DNA of 64,000 nt from Streptomyces jeddahensis. Its GTDB lineage: Bacteria; Actinomycetota; Actinomycetes; Streptomycetales; Streptomycetaceae. How positions within the stretch are numbered: the first letter of the stretch is position 1; every line of letters begins with the position of its first letter. Location: assembly GCF_001642995.1 (NCBI RefSeq), contig NZ_LOHS01000158.1, forward strand, positions 1 through 64,000, written 5' to 3'. Positions 56,312 to 64,000 of the stretch are shown piece by piece. Below the pieces are notes generated by a model that saw only the letters and a program-made list of their open reading frames with translations, had not been told where the DNA came from and ran no database searches. A program made the position numbers and the translations under genes.

Positions 56312-57409
56312 ATGAGCGGGACCATCCCGTCGATCCCGGCCGCCAGGCCCGTGATCGGCACTGCCGAAATCGAAGCCGCCGTAAGGGTGTTGCGCAGCGG
56401 CCGTGTCGTCCAGGGGCCCGAAGTGGCCGCGTTCGAGGAGGAGTTCTCCGACCTGGTCGACGGCCGCGCCTGCATCGCGGTCAATTCCGGCACGTCCGCC
56501 CTGCAGCTGAGCCTGATGGCGCTCGGCATCGGACCCGGCGACGAGGTCGTGGTGCCGTCCTTCTCCTTCGCCGCCACGGCCAACGCCGTACGCCTGGTGG
56601 GTGCCGAGCCCGTCTTCGCCGATATCGACCCCCGCACCTACTGCCTCGATCCGGTCGCCGCGGCCTCCGTGATCGGACCGCGCACCGCGGCGCTGATGCC
56701 TGTACACCTGTACGGACACCCGGCGGCCATGGACCGGCTGACGCGGCTGGCCGAGCGCCACGGGCTCGCCGTACTCGAGGACGCGTGCCAGGCGCACGGT
56801 GCCGCCCTGGGCGCCCGGCCTGTCGGAACGTTTGGGCTGGCCGGCTGCTTCAGCTTCTATCCGACGAAGAACATGCACGCCCTGGAAGGCGGCATGATCA
56901 CGACCGGAGATCCCCAGCTCGCCCGCATCCTGCGGCTGTTGCGCAACCAGGGAATGGAGCAGCGGTACGCGAACGAGATCGTCGGCGCCAACATGCGGAT
57001 GACCGATGTCGCGGCGGCCATCGGCCGCGAACAGCTGAAGCAGCTTCCCGCCTGGACCGAGCGGCGGCGGGCCAACGCCAAGGTGCTCGACTCCCTCATC
57101 CACGGGCTCCCCGTGCCGCACGTGGCGGACGGTGCTCGGCACGTCTACCACCAGTACACGGTGCGCATTCCCGACGGCCGCCGGGACGCGGTGCAGCAGG
57201 AGCTGGAACAGAAGGGCATCGGCAGCGCGGTGTACTACCCGACGCCGATCCACCGGCTCACGCCCTACCTGGACCCGGGCCGACCGCCCCTGCCCGAGAC
57301 CGACCGAGCGGCCGCCGAGGTGCTCTCGCTGCCGATCCACCCCACCCTCGGACAGACGGAGCTCGAGCGGATCGCCCGTGACGTGAGTATCGCCGGAGGC
57401 GCCCGGTGA
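56312..57409 (+). CDS. DegT/DnrJ/EryC1/StrS family sugar aminotransferase
   Basis: The 365-residue PLP enzyme has the cofactor lysine Lys186 in FYPTKNMHALEGG, the pyridine-binding Asp157 in VLEDACQAHGA and the VNSGTSALQL loop. It transaminates a keto group on a nucleotide sugar. The next gene, overlapping by four bases (GTGA), encodes a Gfo/Idh/MocA dehydrogenase, and a WbpD-like acetyltransferase lies 2.2 kb away. This suggests a WbpE/WlbC-type 3-amination of a UDP-uronic acid. Confidence 0.9.
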   Translation: MSGTIPSIPAARPVIGTAEIEAAVRVLRSGRVVQGPEVAAFEEEFSDLVDGRACIAVNSGTSALQLSLMALGIGPGDEVVVPSFSFAATANAVRLVGAEPVFADIDPRTYCLDPVAAASVIGPRTAALMPVHLYGHPAAMDRLTRLAERHGLAVLEDACQAHGAALGARPVGTFGLAGCFSFYPTKNMHALEGGMITTGDPQLARILRLLRNQGMEQRYANEIVGANMRMTDVAAAIGREQLKQLPAWTERRRANAKVLDSLIHGLPVPHVADGARHVYHQYTVRIPDGRRDAVQQELEQKGIGSAVYYPTPIHRLTPYLDPGRPPLPETDRAAAEVLSLPIHPTLGQTELERIARDVSIAGGAR

Positions 57410-58440
57410 GCACGCACATCCTGCGGGCGGGGCTCATCGGCCTCGGGGCGATGGGACGCCACCACGCCCGGGTACTGTCCTCGCTCGACGGCGTCGCACT
57501 GGTCGGCGTCATGGACCCGGCGGGAGACCCCGCGGGTGCGAGCCGGGGCGCTCCCGTCGTGGCCACCCTGCCAGAGCTGTTCGCCCTCGGCCTCGACTAC
57601 GCCGTGGTCGCCTGCCCAACGGCACTGCACGAGGAGATCGGTCTGGGCCTCGCCGAGCACGGCGTATCCGCGCTGATCGAGAAGCCGCTCGCGCACTCCG
57701 CGGCGGCGGCCCGCCGGCTCGTCGACGCCTTCGACCAGGCTGGACTCGTCGCGGGAGTCGGGCACATCGAGCGCTTCAACCCGGCGCTGCAGAGCCTGCA
57801 GTCACGTCTGGAGGCGGGCGAACTCGGCGAGGTGTTCCAGGCGGTCACCCGTCGGCAGGGACCCTTTCCGCACCGCATCGCCGACGTGGGAGTGGTCAAG
57901 GACCTGGCGACCCACGACATCGATCTCATCGGATGGCTGACCGGCTCCGAGTACGCCACGGTGACGGCCCGCACCGTCTCCAAGAGCGGCCACCCGCACG
58001 AGGACATGGTCGCGGTCGTCGGTGACCTCGCCGACGGCACCATGGTCAGTCACCTCGTCAACTGGCTGAGCCCGCTCAAGGAGCGGTTCACCGCCATCAC
58101 CGGCGAACGCGGCTGCTTCATCGCGGACACCCTCACCGCCGACCTCACCTTTCACGCCAATGGCGCCGTGCCCATGGAGTGGGAGGCACTGAGCGCCTTC
58201 CGCGGCGTCTCCGAGGGCGACATGGTCCGGTACGCCATCCCCAAGCGTGAACCGCTGCTCGTCGAGCATGAACGGTTCCGCGATGCCGTCGGCGGCAAGG
58301 CCACGGACATCGTCACTCTCAGCCAGGGGCTCAGGACCGTCGAGGTCGCGGAAGCGGTCCTCGACTCGGCACGACGGCGGGTGTCCCTGCCGTTGCGGAA
58401 CCCGCACCCGGACCTGGCCGTGGTCACACAACGTTCGTGA
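57406..58440 (+). CDS. Gfo/Idh/MocA family sugar oxidoreductase
   Basis: The 344-residue NAD(P)-dependent enzyme has the N-terminal Rossmann motif AGLIGLGAMGRHHARVL, the EKPLAHS catalytic lysine motif (92-98), GHIERFNPAL and a C-terminal substrate domain containing VVKDLATHDIDLIGWL. WbpB/WlbA relatives oxidise the 3-hydroxyl of UDP-GlcNAc uronic acid, creating the substrate for the transaminase encoded just upstream. The start is GTG 57406, coupled to the aminotransferase stop. Confidence 0.9.
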   Translation: MSTHILRAGLIGLGAMGRHHARVLSSLDGVALVGVMDPAGDPAGASRGAPVVATLPELFALGLDYAVVACPTALHEEIGLGLAEHGVSALIEKPLAHSAAAARRLVDAFDQAGLVAGVGHIERFNPALQSLQSRLEAGELGEVFQAVTRRQGPFPHRIADVGVVKDLATHDIDLIGWLTGSEYATVTARTVSKSGHPHEDMVAVVGDLADGTMVSHLVNWLSPLKERFTAITGERGCFIADTLTADLTFHANGAVPMEWEALSAFRGVSEGDMVRYAIPKREPLLVEHERFRDAVGGKATDIVTLSQGLRTVEVAEAVLDSARRRVSLPLRNPHPDLAVVTQRS

Positions 58441-58518
58441 CAGCCGCGCACCTGACGCCACGTGTCCCTCCCCGGCCCACGCAGGCCCACCACCGAGATG
58501 AAGTGTGAGGAATTCTTC

Positions 58519-59574
58519 GTGTATCAGGATCTGAAGGTCGCGGTCGTGGTACCGGCGTACAACGAGGAGAAGTTGATCGCCCGGACGATCAACACTACGC
58601 CCGACTTCGTCGATCACATCGTCGTGATCGACGACGCCAGCAGTGACGCGACGGCTACGGAGGCGATCGGCACAGGCGATCCACGCCTGGTGCTCATTCG
58701 GCACGAGAACAACACCGGAGTGGGCGGAGCGGTCTGCGACGGGCACAAGGAGGCACTGCGGCTGGGGTGTGACGTCTCGGTCGTGATGGCCGGCGACGGT
58801 CAGATGGACCCAGCCTATCTTCCCGCCCTGCTCGACCCGATTTGCGACGGGACCGCTCTCTTCACCAAGGCGAACCGCTTCTACTCTCGCGACTCCTATC
58901 GCGGCATGCCGAAATACCGGATTCTCGGCAACGTCATCCTGTCCTTCATGACCAAACTGGCGTCCGGATACTGGCATCTGTTCGACCCGCAGAACGGGTA
59001 CACCGCGATTCACCGGACGGCGCTGAGACGGTTGAACCTCGACCGTGTGGCCAAGGACTACTCGTTTGAGAACGACCTTCTGATCAACCTGAACATCCTC
59101 CGGATCCCCGCCTGTGACGTCCCGGTTCCGGCCGTTTACGGGGACGAGGTGTCAACCATGCGCATGCATAGGGTCATTCCAGCGTTGATCGCTCAACTGG
59201 CCCGCGGATCCTGTCGGCGCGTAGTCCTGAAGTACGTTGTCTTCTCCTTCTCGCCGATCGCTCTCCTGCTTCTGGCGGGACTGTTCCTGCTCGTCCTCGG
59301 CAGTGCGGTGAGCACCTGGGTGCTGATCCACACACTCGGACCTTCGAGTGCCAGCGCCGGAAGTGTCCTGCTCGCAACCCTGCCGATCCTCACGGGGATT
59401 CACTTCCTCATCGGCGCCCTCATGCTCGACATCCAGGAGAGTCCGGACCGTTTGGCCGCCACCGCCGGGGGCCTGGACTGGAGGAATCGATCCAGCGCGC
59501 GGGGCGGCACTCTCGTGACCCCGATGGCGAGCGGCAGCACTTCGGCTTCGCGGATCCCGCCCTCTCGCCGCTGA
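58519..59574 (+). CDS. Family 2 glycosyltransferase, polyprenyl-phosphate sugar synthase-like
   Basis: The 351-residue product has a GT2 domain with KVAVVVPAYNEEKLIARTI, VIDDASSDAT, NTGVGGAVCDGHKEAL and the metal motif MAGDGQMDP, then two C-terminal membrane segments (about 250-280 and 290-315). This is the layout of DPM1/polyprenyl-phosphate glycosyltransferases that make lipid-phosphate sugars for GT-C enzymes. GTG 58519 is chosen because GTGAGGAA precedes it; ATG 58498 would add seven residues. The tail is Ser/Arg-rich. Confidence 0.83.
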   Translation: MYQDLKVAVVVPAYNEEKLIARTINTTPDFVDHIVVIDDASSDATATEAIGTGDPRLVLIRHENNTGVGGAVCDGHKEALRLGCDVSVVMAGDGQMDPAYLPALLDPICDGTALFTKANRFYSRDSYRGMPKYRILGNVILSFMTKLASGYWHLFDPQNGYTAIHRTALRRLNLDRVAKDYSFENDLLINLNILRIPACDVPVPAVYGDEVSTMRMHRVIPALIAQLARGSCRRVVLKYVVFSFSPIALLLLAGLFLLVLGSAVSTWVLIHTLGPSSASAGSVLLATLPILTGIHFLIGALMLDIQESPDRLAATAGGLDWRNRSSARGGTLVTPMASGSTSASRIPPSRR

Positions 59575-59656
59575 TTCACGCCCGCGGCCACCACGCGTAC
59601 CGGGAGCTCGGCACCGGCCGGTTCCCGGTACGCGTCTGGTGTCGACGTGCGGCGGT

Positions 59657-60346
59657 TCATCCGCCATGCCCGGTGGGCCGGGGCAGAGACGATCCTGCCT
59701 GGTTCGCCGTCGTCAGCGGATCGGAGACCTCGATGAGGACGCCGTCCTTCTCCGCGTGAAGAACGCCGGTGCGCGGGCACTCCCAGATAGCGGCTGGACC
59801 CGGGAGCACACGCAGCCGCTCACCCGCGCGCCCGACCCAGCCGATGCGGCGGGCCGGGACGCCGGCGACGAGGGCGAAGTCCGGTACGTCCCGGGTGACG
59901 ACGGCACCGGCGGCGACCATCGCCCAGCGGCCCACGCGGACAGGGGCCACGCACACCGAGCGGGCGCCGAGCGACGCGCCCTCGGCCACGGTGACCCCCA
60001 CGGGCTCCCAGTCGCCGCTCCGCTTGGGCCGCCCTTCGGGGTCGACCGAGCGAGGGTTGTGGTCGTTGGTCAGCACGACCGCAGGGCCGACGAAGACGCC
60101 GTCGCCGAGTTCCGCCGGCTCGTAGACCAGAGCGTGGTTCTGAATCTTGACCCCGTCGCCGATCCGGACACCGGGGCCGACATAGGCGCCGCGCCCCACC
60201 ACACAGTTCTCGCCGAGCACGGCCCGCTCACGGATCTGGGCGAGTTCCCATACGGCGGTGCCGGGGCCCAATGCGGCCGACTCGTCGATCTGCGCACCGG
60301 TTGCGGTGCGGACCGGCGCGACTTGCGCTTCACTGTTGTGCTTCAT
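59657..60346 (-). CDS. Left-handed beta-helix N-acetyltransferase, WbpD/WlbB-like
   Basis: The 229-residue protein consists of hexapeptide repeats (IGDGVKIQNHALVYEPAELG, GVFVGPAVVLTNDHNPRS, VGRWAMVAAGAVVTRDVPDF). The TNxxNPR segment and DVPDFALVAGVPARRIG ending are the marks of WbpD/WlbB, which acetylate the 3-amino group of UDP-2-acetamido-3-amino-uronic acid. The last 45 residues form an extra tail. It lies on the opposite strand to the presumed partner genes at 56312-58440. Confidence 0.87.
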   Translation of the reverse strand: MKHNSEAQVAPVRTATGAQIDESAALGPGTAVWELAQIRERAVLGENCVVGRGAYVGPGVRIGDGVKIQNHALVYEPAELGDGVFVGPAVVLTNDHNPRSVDPEGRPKRSGDWEPVGVTVAEGASLGARSVCVAPVRVGRWAMVAAGAVVTRDVPDFALVAGVPARRIGWVGRAGERLRVLPGPAAIWECPRTGVLHAEKDGVLIEVSDPLTTANQAGSSLPRPTGHGG

Positions 60347-60410
60347 GTGCTGTGGAACGATCCGACGGGCGTCCGGATGCGGAAAGCGGGCAGCCGGACG
60401 CCCATCGCGC

Positions 60411-61298
60411 TCACGTGGCTCTGCAGCCGGTCACATCGGCCACGAGCTGGTTGTCATTCCAACCCGTGCCCTGGGCGGTGCCCGATCCACCATTGGCCCA
60501 TGTGGTGGTTCCACCCAGCGGATCCAGATGGCGGTACCAGAAAATCGTGCCGGTGCTGTTCCGGCCCAGCAGGATGCCGGCGCCGAAGGAGGCGAGCTTG
60601 GTGAACCCGGCCCATCCGCTTCCGATCGTGCTCCCCGCGCCACTGTTGGCCCAGCTGTTTGTGCCATTGTCCGGATCCAGGTGGCGATACCAGCGCAGTT
60701 GCCCGTTGGCCAGCACGGCATACAGGACGCCGTTTCCACTGGCGGCGACGCGGAGGAAGCCGCTCCATCCGGAGCCGATCTGACGGCCCGCGCCATTGTT
60801 GGCCCAGCTGACCTGGCCGTCGGAGCCCATGTACCGGTACCAGAAGAGCCTTCCATCGGAGGCCACCGCGTAGATCACGCCGTCTCCGCCGCCGAGGACA
60901 GTAGTGAACGACGACCATCCGGTGCCGATCACCGACCCGCTCTGGGAATGCCATTCGGCCCCGCCGGAGCCGTCGTAGTTGTTGTCTCTGTGCCAGAGCA
61001 GACTGCCGGATGGGGTGATAGTGAAGATCACTCCATCACCACCGGAGATGGTTTTCGTGGCACTCCACGCCGGACTGATCACGGTTTGGTTCCACCTGGC
61101 GGTGCCCGTCAGAGGGCTGCCGTGCGTCCAGCGTCGCAGTTTGCCGTTCTCGTCCACGTGGTAATTGCTCACGGCTGGATCCGTGCAGGTGGTGGCCGCG
61201 TGGGCGGACGTGCCTGGAGCGGTGAGCGTGAACAGTACGGCGCTGAGCGCACTCCACGCCGACCGGCGAATGTGTCGGGTTCTGTCACTTCGGGGCAT
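60411..61298 (-). CDS. Secreted tachylectin-like beta-propeller lectin
   Basis: The 295-residue protein has a Sec signal (WSALSAVLFTLTAPGTSAHA, cleavage near 34). Five repeats of about 47 residues follow, of the form LxWYRHxD..G..WANxGxG.xIGSGW. Five such repeats are what the five-bladed propeller of tachylectin-2, a GlcNAc/GalNAc-binding lectin, would require. ATG 61298 has GGAG six bases upstream; GTG 61310 is less likely. It is the last gene of the minus-strand secreted-protein operon. Confidence 0.85.
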   Translation of the reverse strand: MPRSDRTRHIRRSAWSALSAVLFTLTAPGTSAHAATTCTDPAVSNYHVDENGKLRRWTHGSPLTGTARWNQTVISPAWSATKTISGGDGVIFTITPSGSLLWHRDNNYDGSGGAEWHSQSGSVIGTGWSSFTTVLGGGDGVIYAVASDGRLFWYRYMGSDGQVSWANNGAGRQIGSGWSGFLRVAASGNGVLYAVLANGQLRWYRHLDPDNGTNSWANSGAGSTIGSGWAGFTKLASFGAGILLGRNSTGTIFWYRHLDPLGGTTTWANGGSGTAQGTGWNDNQLVADVTGCRAT

Positions 61299-61335
61299 CG
61301 AATTCTCCACGATGGTGCTGGGTTTGCCGGCCCTG

Positions 61336-61698
61336 CTAGGGGCAGACTGGTTCCACGTCCAGGCTGGTGCCCGCTTCGCTGGTCAGGACGACTCGGAAGC
61401 AGTGCCCCAGATCGCCGAACAGGGTGCCGAAGCCATGCTGTTGGTATTGCAGCGGGCCGACGTTCTGCGGGAGCGAGGTGAAGCCGCTGTTCAGATCCAC
61501 GTAGTGGATCTGGTAGCTTCCCAGGCCGTCCTGCTGGGTCACGTCGTAATTGATGCCCGTGACGTCCTGGACTTCCTGTGCGGTGGCACACAGCCGAGCC
61601 ACGCCGTCCTGCGCGCAGACCGTGGCGCCTGCGTGAGCAGGTGCGGCAGGCAGGGCGACTCCGAGAATGACAAACGCGAGCACTGGGATTTTTCGCAT
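61336..61698 (-). CDS. Small secreted cysteine-containing protein, paralogue 1
   Basis: The 120-residue protein has a signal peptide (VLAFVILGVALPAAPAHA, cleavage near 23) and a 97-residue mature part with four cysteines. It is clearly related to the next gene upstream: shared LCATAQEVQDVTGINYDV/QACVTARQVQDVSGIQYDI, YxVxYVDxN, FGDLGHCF/YGDLGHCF and a PVC ending. I do not recognise a known family. Position between a lectin and a lectin fusion gene suggests an extracellular role with these. Confidence 0.75.
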   Translation of the reverse strand: MRKIPVLAFVILGVALPAAPAHAGATVCAQDGVARLCATAQEVQDVTGINYDVTQQDGLGSYQIHYVDLNSGFTSLPQNVGPLQYQQHGFGTLFGDLGHCFRVVLTSEAGTSLDVEPVCP

Positions 61699-61738
61699 GC
61701 CCGTCCATTTCTCTCGTTAGGAAAGTCTTCGAGTTTTG

Positions 61739-62191
61739 CTACCAGTCTGATGGGTATTCGGCGCATACGGGTCCGAGGACGAGGCATTGCTCTTCCTCAC
61801 CCTCTGCCGCCGAACACACGTGCAGAGTGAAACAGTGGCCGAGGTCACCGTAGAAATATCCGACGGCGCTCTCCCCCGAATCCACCGATACCGTGTGTCT
61901 TCCTGATTCGGGTCCGCCGTTGACGTCCACGTACCACACGGTGTAGCTCGCCGGCTCGTTACCGCCGTTTGAGATGTCGTACTGGATACCGGACACATCC
62001 TGGACCTGTCGTGCCGTGACACAGGCCTGCATGCTGCCCAGCTCTCCGCAGTCGCTGGTCGCCAGCGCCTGCTCTTTCTCTTTCTCTTTCTCTTTTGCGG
62101 GCTTCGCGCACGCGGCCGAGGCGGGAAGGCTCAGCGCAATCGTCGCAGTCGCGGCGCCGGCCAATACGGCACGACGCGAGATCTTCTCCAT
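61739..62191 (-). CDS. Small secreted cysteine-rich protein, paralogue 2, Tat-like signal
   Basis: The 150-residue protein starts with a twin-arginine-like signal (SRRAVLAGAATATIALSLPA), then a KEKEKEKE tract and a mature domain with six cysteines. Four align with paralogue 1, and an additional pair (HVC, EQC) lies near the C-terminus, so an extra disulfide is likely. The ribosome site is GGAGAG before ATG 62191. It begins 15 bases after the lectin-fusion stop, so it is in the same transcript. No known family is recognised. Confidence 0.75.
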   Translation of the reverse strand: MEKISRRAVLAGAATATIALSLPASAACAKPAKEKEKEKEQALATSDCGELGSMQACVTARQVQDVSGIQYDISNGGNEPASYTVWYVDVNGGPESGRHTVSVDSGESAVGYFYGDLGHCFTLHVCSAAEGEEEQCLVLGPVCAEYPSDW

Positions 62192-62206
62192 GTTCTCTTC
62201 TCTCCG

Positions 62207-64000
62207 TCAGCGAACGGACGCCAGGCTGCGCTCGGCTACGGGGGCCAGTGGCGGATTGGGGTCCACCGCCCACGTGAAAACGTTCCGTAGGATCTGCTGA
62301 ATCGCGGCATCGTTCGGAATCCCGCCGTTGAAGGACAGGGAACTGGCTGCGAACACCCAGCCGTTGAGTGGTTTGGGTACGTAGAGCATTTCGGCGCCGC
62401 CACCCGAATTCAGGCCCTCGGCGATGAGCACCGATCCGGGCACCGCACCGATCCGTCGGTCGATTTCCCAGCCGCTGGCCCCAGTGTTGTAGGCGACGCT
62501 GCCGAAGTTGTTTCCCACGCTGAGGCCGGTTCCGGCCAGGAAGGGGTGGTTGTTTCGCACCTGGTACGGCGCAAATGTCATGAACGATGGCGAGTAGAAC
62601 TCCACGCCCAGGATCTGAGATTCAGACTGCCCGGATTGACGGAAAAGGTCTCGGGTGCCGTCAGGTCGGCGAAAGATGACTGCGTTACCGTCCGGCGTAT
62701 ACTGAATTCGCTCGTAGATGCCGTTCCCGCCGAGGTAGATGATGCGGCCGCCCGCGTTCTGGTAGCTCACGACGTTGTTACGGGCGGTCTGAGTGAAGTA
62801 CTCCGGATGGGTGGTCAGCACCAGCGCCCTGTAATTCGCGACGGACAGCCAACTGGCACCCGTCGTATGCAGGTCTCTGTCGGTGTAGCAGTCATAACCG
62901 ATGTTCTGCGAAGGTGCGGACATCCACTGAAGGAGCAGTAGGTCGCTGTACAGCAGGTGGTCGATGATCCCGGTCGCCGTGACGTAGAAGTTGTCCCAGG
63001 AGGTTCCCATATTGGGGCGTTGTAGGGTGACGGTCCGCTGGGAACCCGCCTGACCTGCGGTGTACTGGTTGTGCCCACCCCAGTAGTTGTAGGCGTTATA
63101 CGTGTTTGTGGGAACCAGGACGGCGATCTGGTTCTGTGGCAGCGGTGACGGCCTCACCACGAACATCACGTTGTGTTCTTTGCCCTGGGGTGATCTCAGT
63201 CGTGATGCATATACACCCGAAGGCCAGACGTTGGGATCCGTCCCCACGTTCACCGAAAAGGACGGATTCCACCCGCAGCCGGCGCTGTGATATCCGCTCT
63301 GCAGCAGTTGGAGCTGCCCCGTGCGCGTTGTGGGCGAGGTGACGACGGCGGGGTCGGGAGCAAGGCGGACGGTTGAGGAGGTGTACGAGGGAAAGGTCGA
63401 TGAGACGTGGATGCTGAGGCTCGAGCCCTGTGGAGTGGACAGCGAGGTGGGGTAACCCTGCAGCGCCGCCGAATTCTCGCGGGTGAAACCGCTCCCGACC
63501 ACGGCACCGGACCCGCTGGCGAACTGGACACCGCTGGTGTTCACGGTCTCCGAGTTCAGGAGTCGATACCACTGGAGTTGGGTGTCGGGACCGGGCGGGT
63601 TGGTCGTGCTCGTCCTGACCTTGTAGATGGCACCACCGCCGTTCGAGAAGATCGCCCTCTCGAACGGTCCCAGAATGCCGAGGTCAATGGGGTTGCCGCC
63701 GTTCGCCCAGCTGAACCCTCCTGCACCTTGGTAGCGGAACCAACGGAGCGCGCTGCCGTGCCGCGTTCCATAAATGACTCCGTTCGGGTCTGCGAACAGT
63801 TGGACGTAGGGTTGCCACTTCGTTCCGATCGTGGACCCCGAATTCGCCGCCCAGCTGAAGGAGCCGTTCGTGCCGGTGTACCTGTACCAGCGCAGGTTTC
63901 CATTGCCGTCCTCCGCGTAGAAGACGTTGTTCCACCCGCCGATGACGCGCGGGAAGTTCCATTGGGTTCCGATTCGGGTGCCGCTTGCCGAGTGCCAGCT
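62207..64000 (-). CDS. Tachylectin-like propeller fused to N,N-dimethylformamidase-beta-like domain (5' end beyond window)
   Basis: The frame is open from the window edge (64000) to the stop at 62207, giving 597 residues of a longer protein. The first 150 residues hold tachylectin-type repeats (LRWYRYTGTNGSFSWAANSG, then ALRWFRYQGAGGFSWANGG, then QLQWYRLLNSETV). From about residue 250 it matches the C-terminal domain of dimethylformamidase beta-like proteins: VPTNTYNAYNYWGG, YDCYTDRDLH, VLTTHPEYFT and GGRIIYLGGNGIYERI. A GTG at 63544 is internal, not the start. Probably secreted. Confidence 0.8.
   Translation of the reverse strand, partial: SWHSASGTRIGTQWNFPRVIGGWNNVFYAEDGNGNLRWYRYTGTNGSFSWAANSGSTIGTKWQPYVQLFADPNGVIYGTRHGSALRWFRYQGAGGFSWANGGNPIDLGILGPFERAIFSNGGGAIYKVRTSTTNPPGPDTQLQWYRLLNSETVNTSGVQFASGSGAVVGSGFTRENSAALQGYPTSLSTPQGSSLSIHVSSTFPSYTSSTVRLAPDPAVVTSPTTRTGQLQLLQSGYHSAGCGWNPSFSVNVGTDPNVWPSGVYASRLRSPQGKEHNVMFVVRPSPLPQNQIAVLVPTNTYNAYNYWGGHNQYTAGQAGSQRTVTLQRPNMGTSWDNFYVTATGIIDHLLYSDLLLLQWMSAPSQNIGYDCYTDRDLHTTGASWLSVANYRALVLTTHPEYFTQTARNNVVSYQNAGGRIIYLGGNGIYERIQYTPDGNAVIFRRPDGTRDLFRQSGQSESQILGVEFYSPSFMTFAPYQVRNNHPFLAGTGLSVGNNFGSVAYNTGASGWEIDRRIGAVPGSVLIAEGLNSGGGAEMLYVPKPLNGWVFAASSLSFNGGIPNDAAIQQILRNVFTWAVDPNPPLAPVAERSLASVR

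Noticed and set aside
62207..63544. GTG 63544 as the start of the dimethylformamidase-beta-like gene
   Set aside because: The same frame is open upstream to the window edge and encodes tachylectin repeats. No signal peptide or ribosome site lies at 63544.

Overview
The window is high-GC actinobacterial DNA and almost certainly a Streptomyces chromosome. Third codon positions are strongly GC-biased and GTG starts are frequent. The gene order rrn end, mtrA-mtrB-lpqB, comF, hpf, secA, NAD-glutamate dehydrogenase is a known Streptomyces core block. The window opens in the last bases of a 5S rRNA gene.

Positions 1-30000 are mostly housekeeping. A five-gene minus-strand operon (5677 to 129) encodes a membrane protein, DUF4129, DUF4350, a MoxR AAA+ ATPase and a DUF58 protein, joined by ATGA overlaps or very short gaps. 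Then come mtnA, a lipoprotein gene, a shortened GNAT gene, the MtrA-MtrB two-component system with LpqB, ComF, the long-form ribosome hibernation factor, an orphan NarL-type regulator, a YcaQ-like protein, a GNAT, SecA, an Rv3235-like protein, a DUF6912-like protein, a HAD phosphatase, a PfpI protein and the 1675-residue glutamate dehydrogenase. A 39-bp hairpin-forming repeat occurs identically after secA and after the dehydrogenase gene.

Positions 30000-60350 form a cell-wall glycopolymer region. It holds four GT2-type glycosyltransferases, a CDP-glycerol glycerophosphotransferase-like fusion protein, a TagGH-like ABC exporter, GalE, four polytopic GT-C-like membrane proteins (two of them paralogues 17 kb apart), two methyltransferases, an RmlC-type epimerase, and an oxidoreductase/aminotransferase/acyltransferase trio matching the WbpB/WbpE/WbpD step set for diacetamido-uronic acid sugars. 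A truncated GT2 remnant at 55386-55748 shows past rearrangement. Two unrelated cassettes lie inside the region: a TetR/oxidoreductase/SGNH block near 37.8-40.7 kb, with very clear operators, and a divergent ohrR-ohr peroxide-response pair near 48 kb.

Positions 60411-64000 carry what looks like one minus-strand operon entering from beyond the right edge. It runs from a tachylectin-like propeller fused to a dimethylformamidase-beta-like domain, through two tandem paralogous small secreted cysteine-rich proteins, to a secreted five-repeat tachylectin-like lectin. This secreted lectin set beside a wall-polymer locus is the least familiar part of the window and the best candidate for something undescribed.

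All calls rest on reading the sequence and translated frames. No database search was run.
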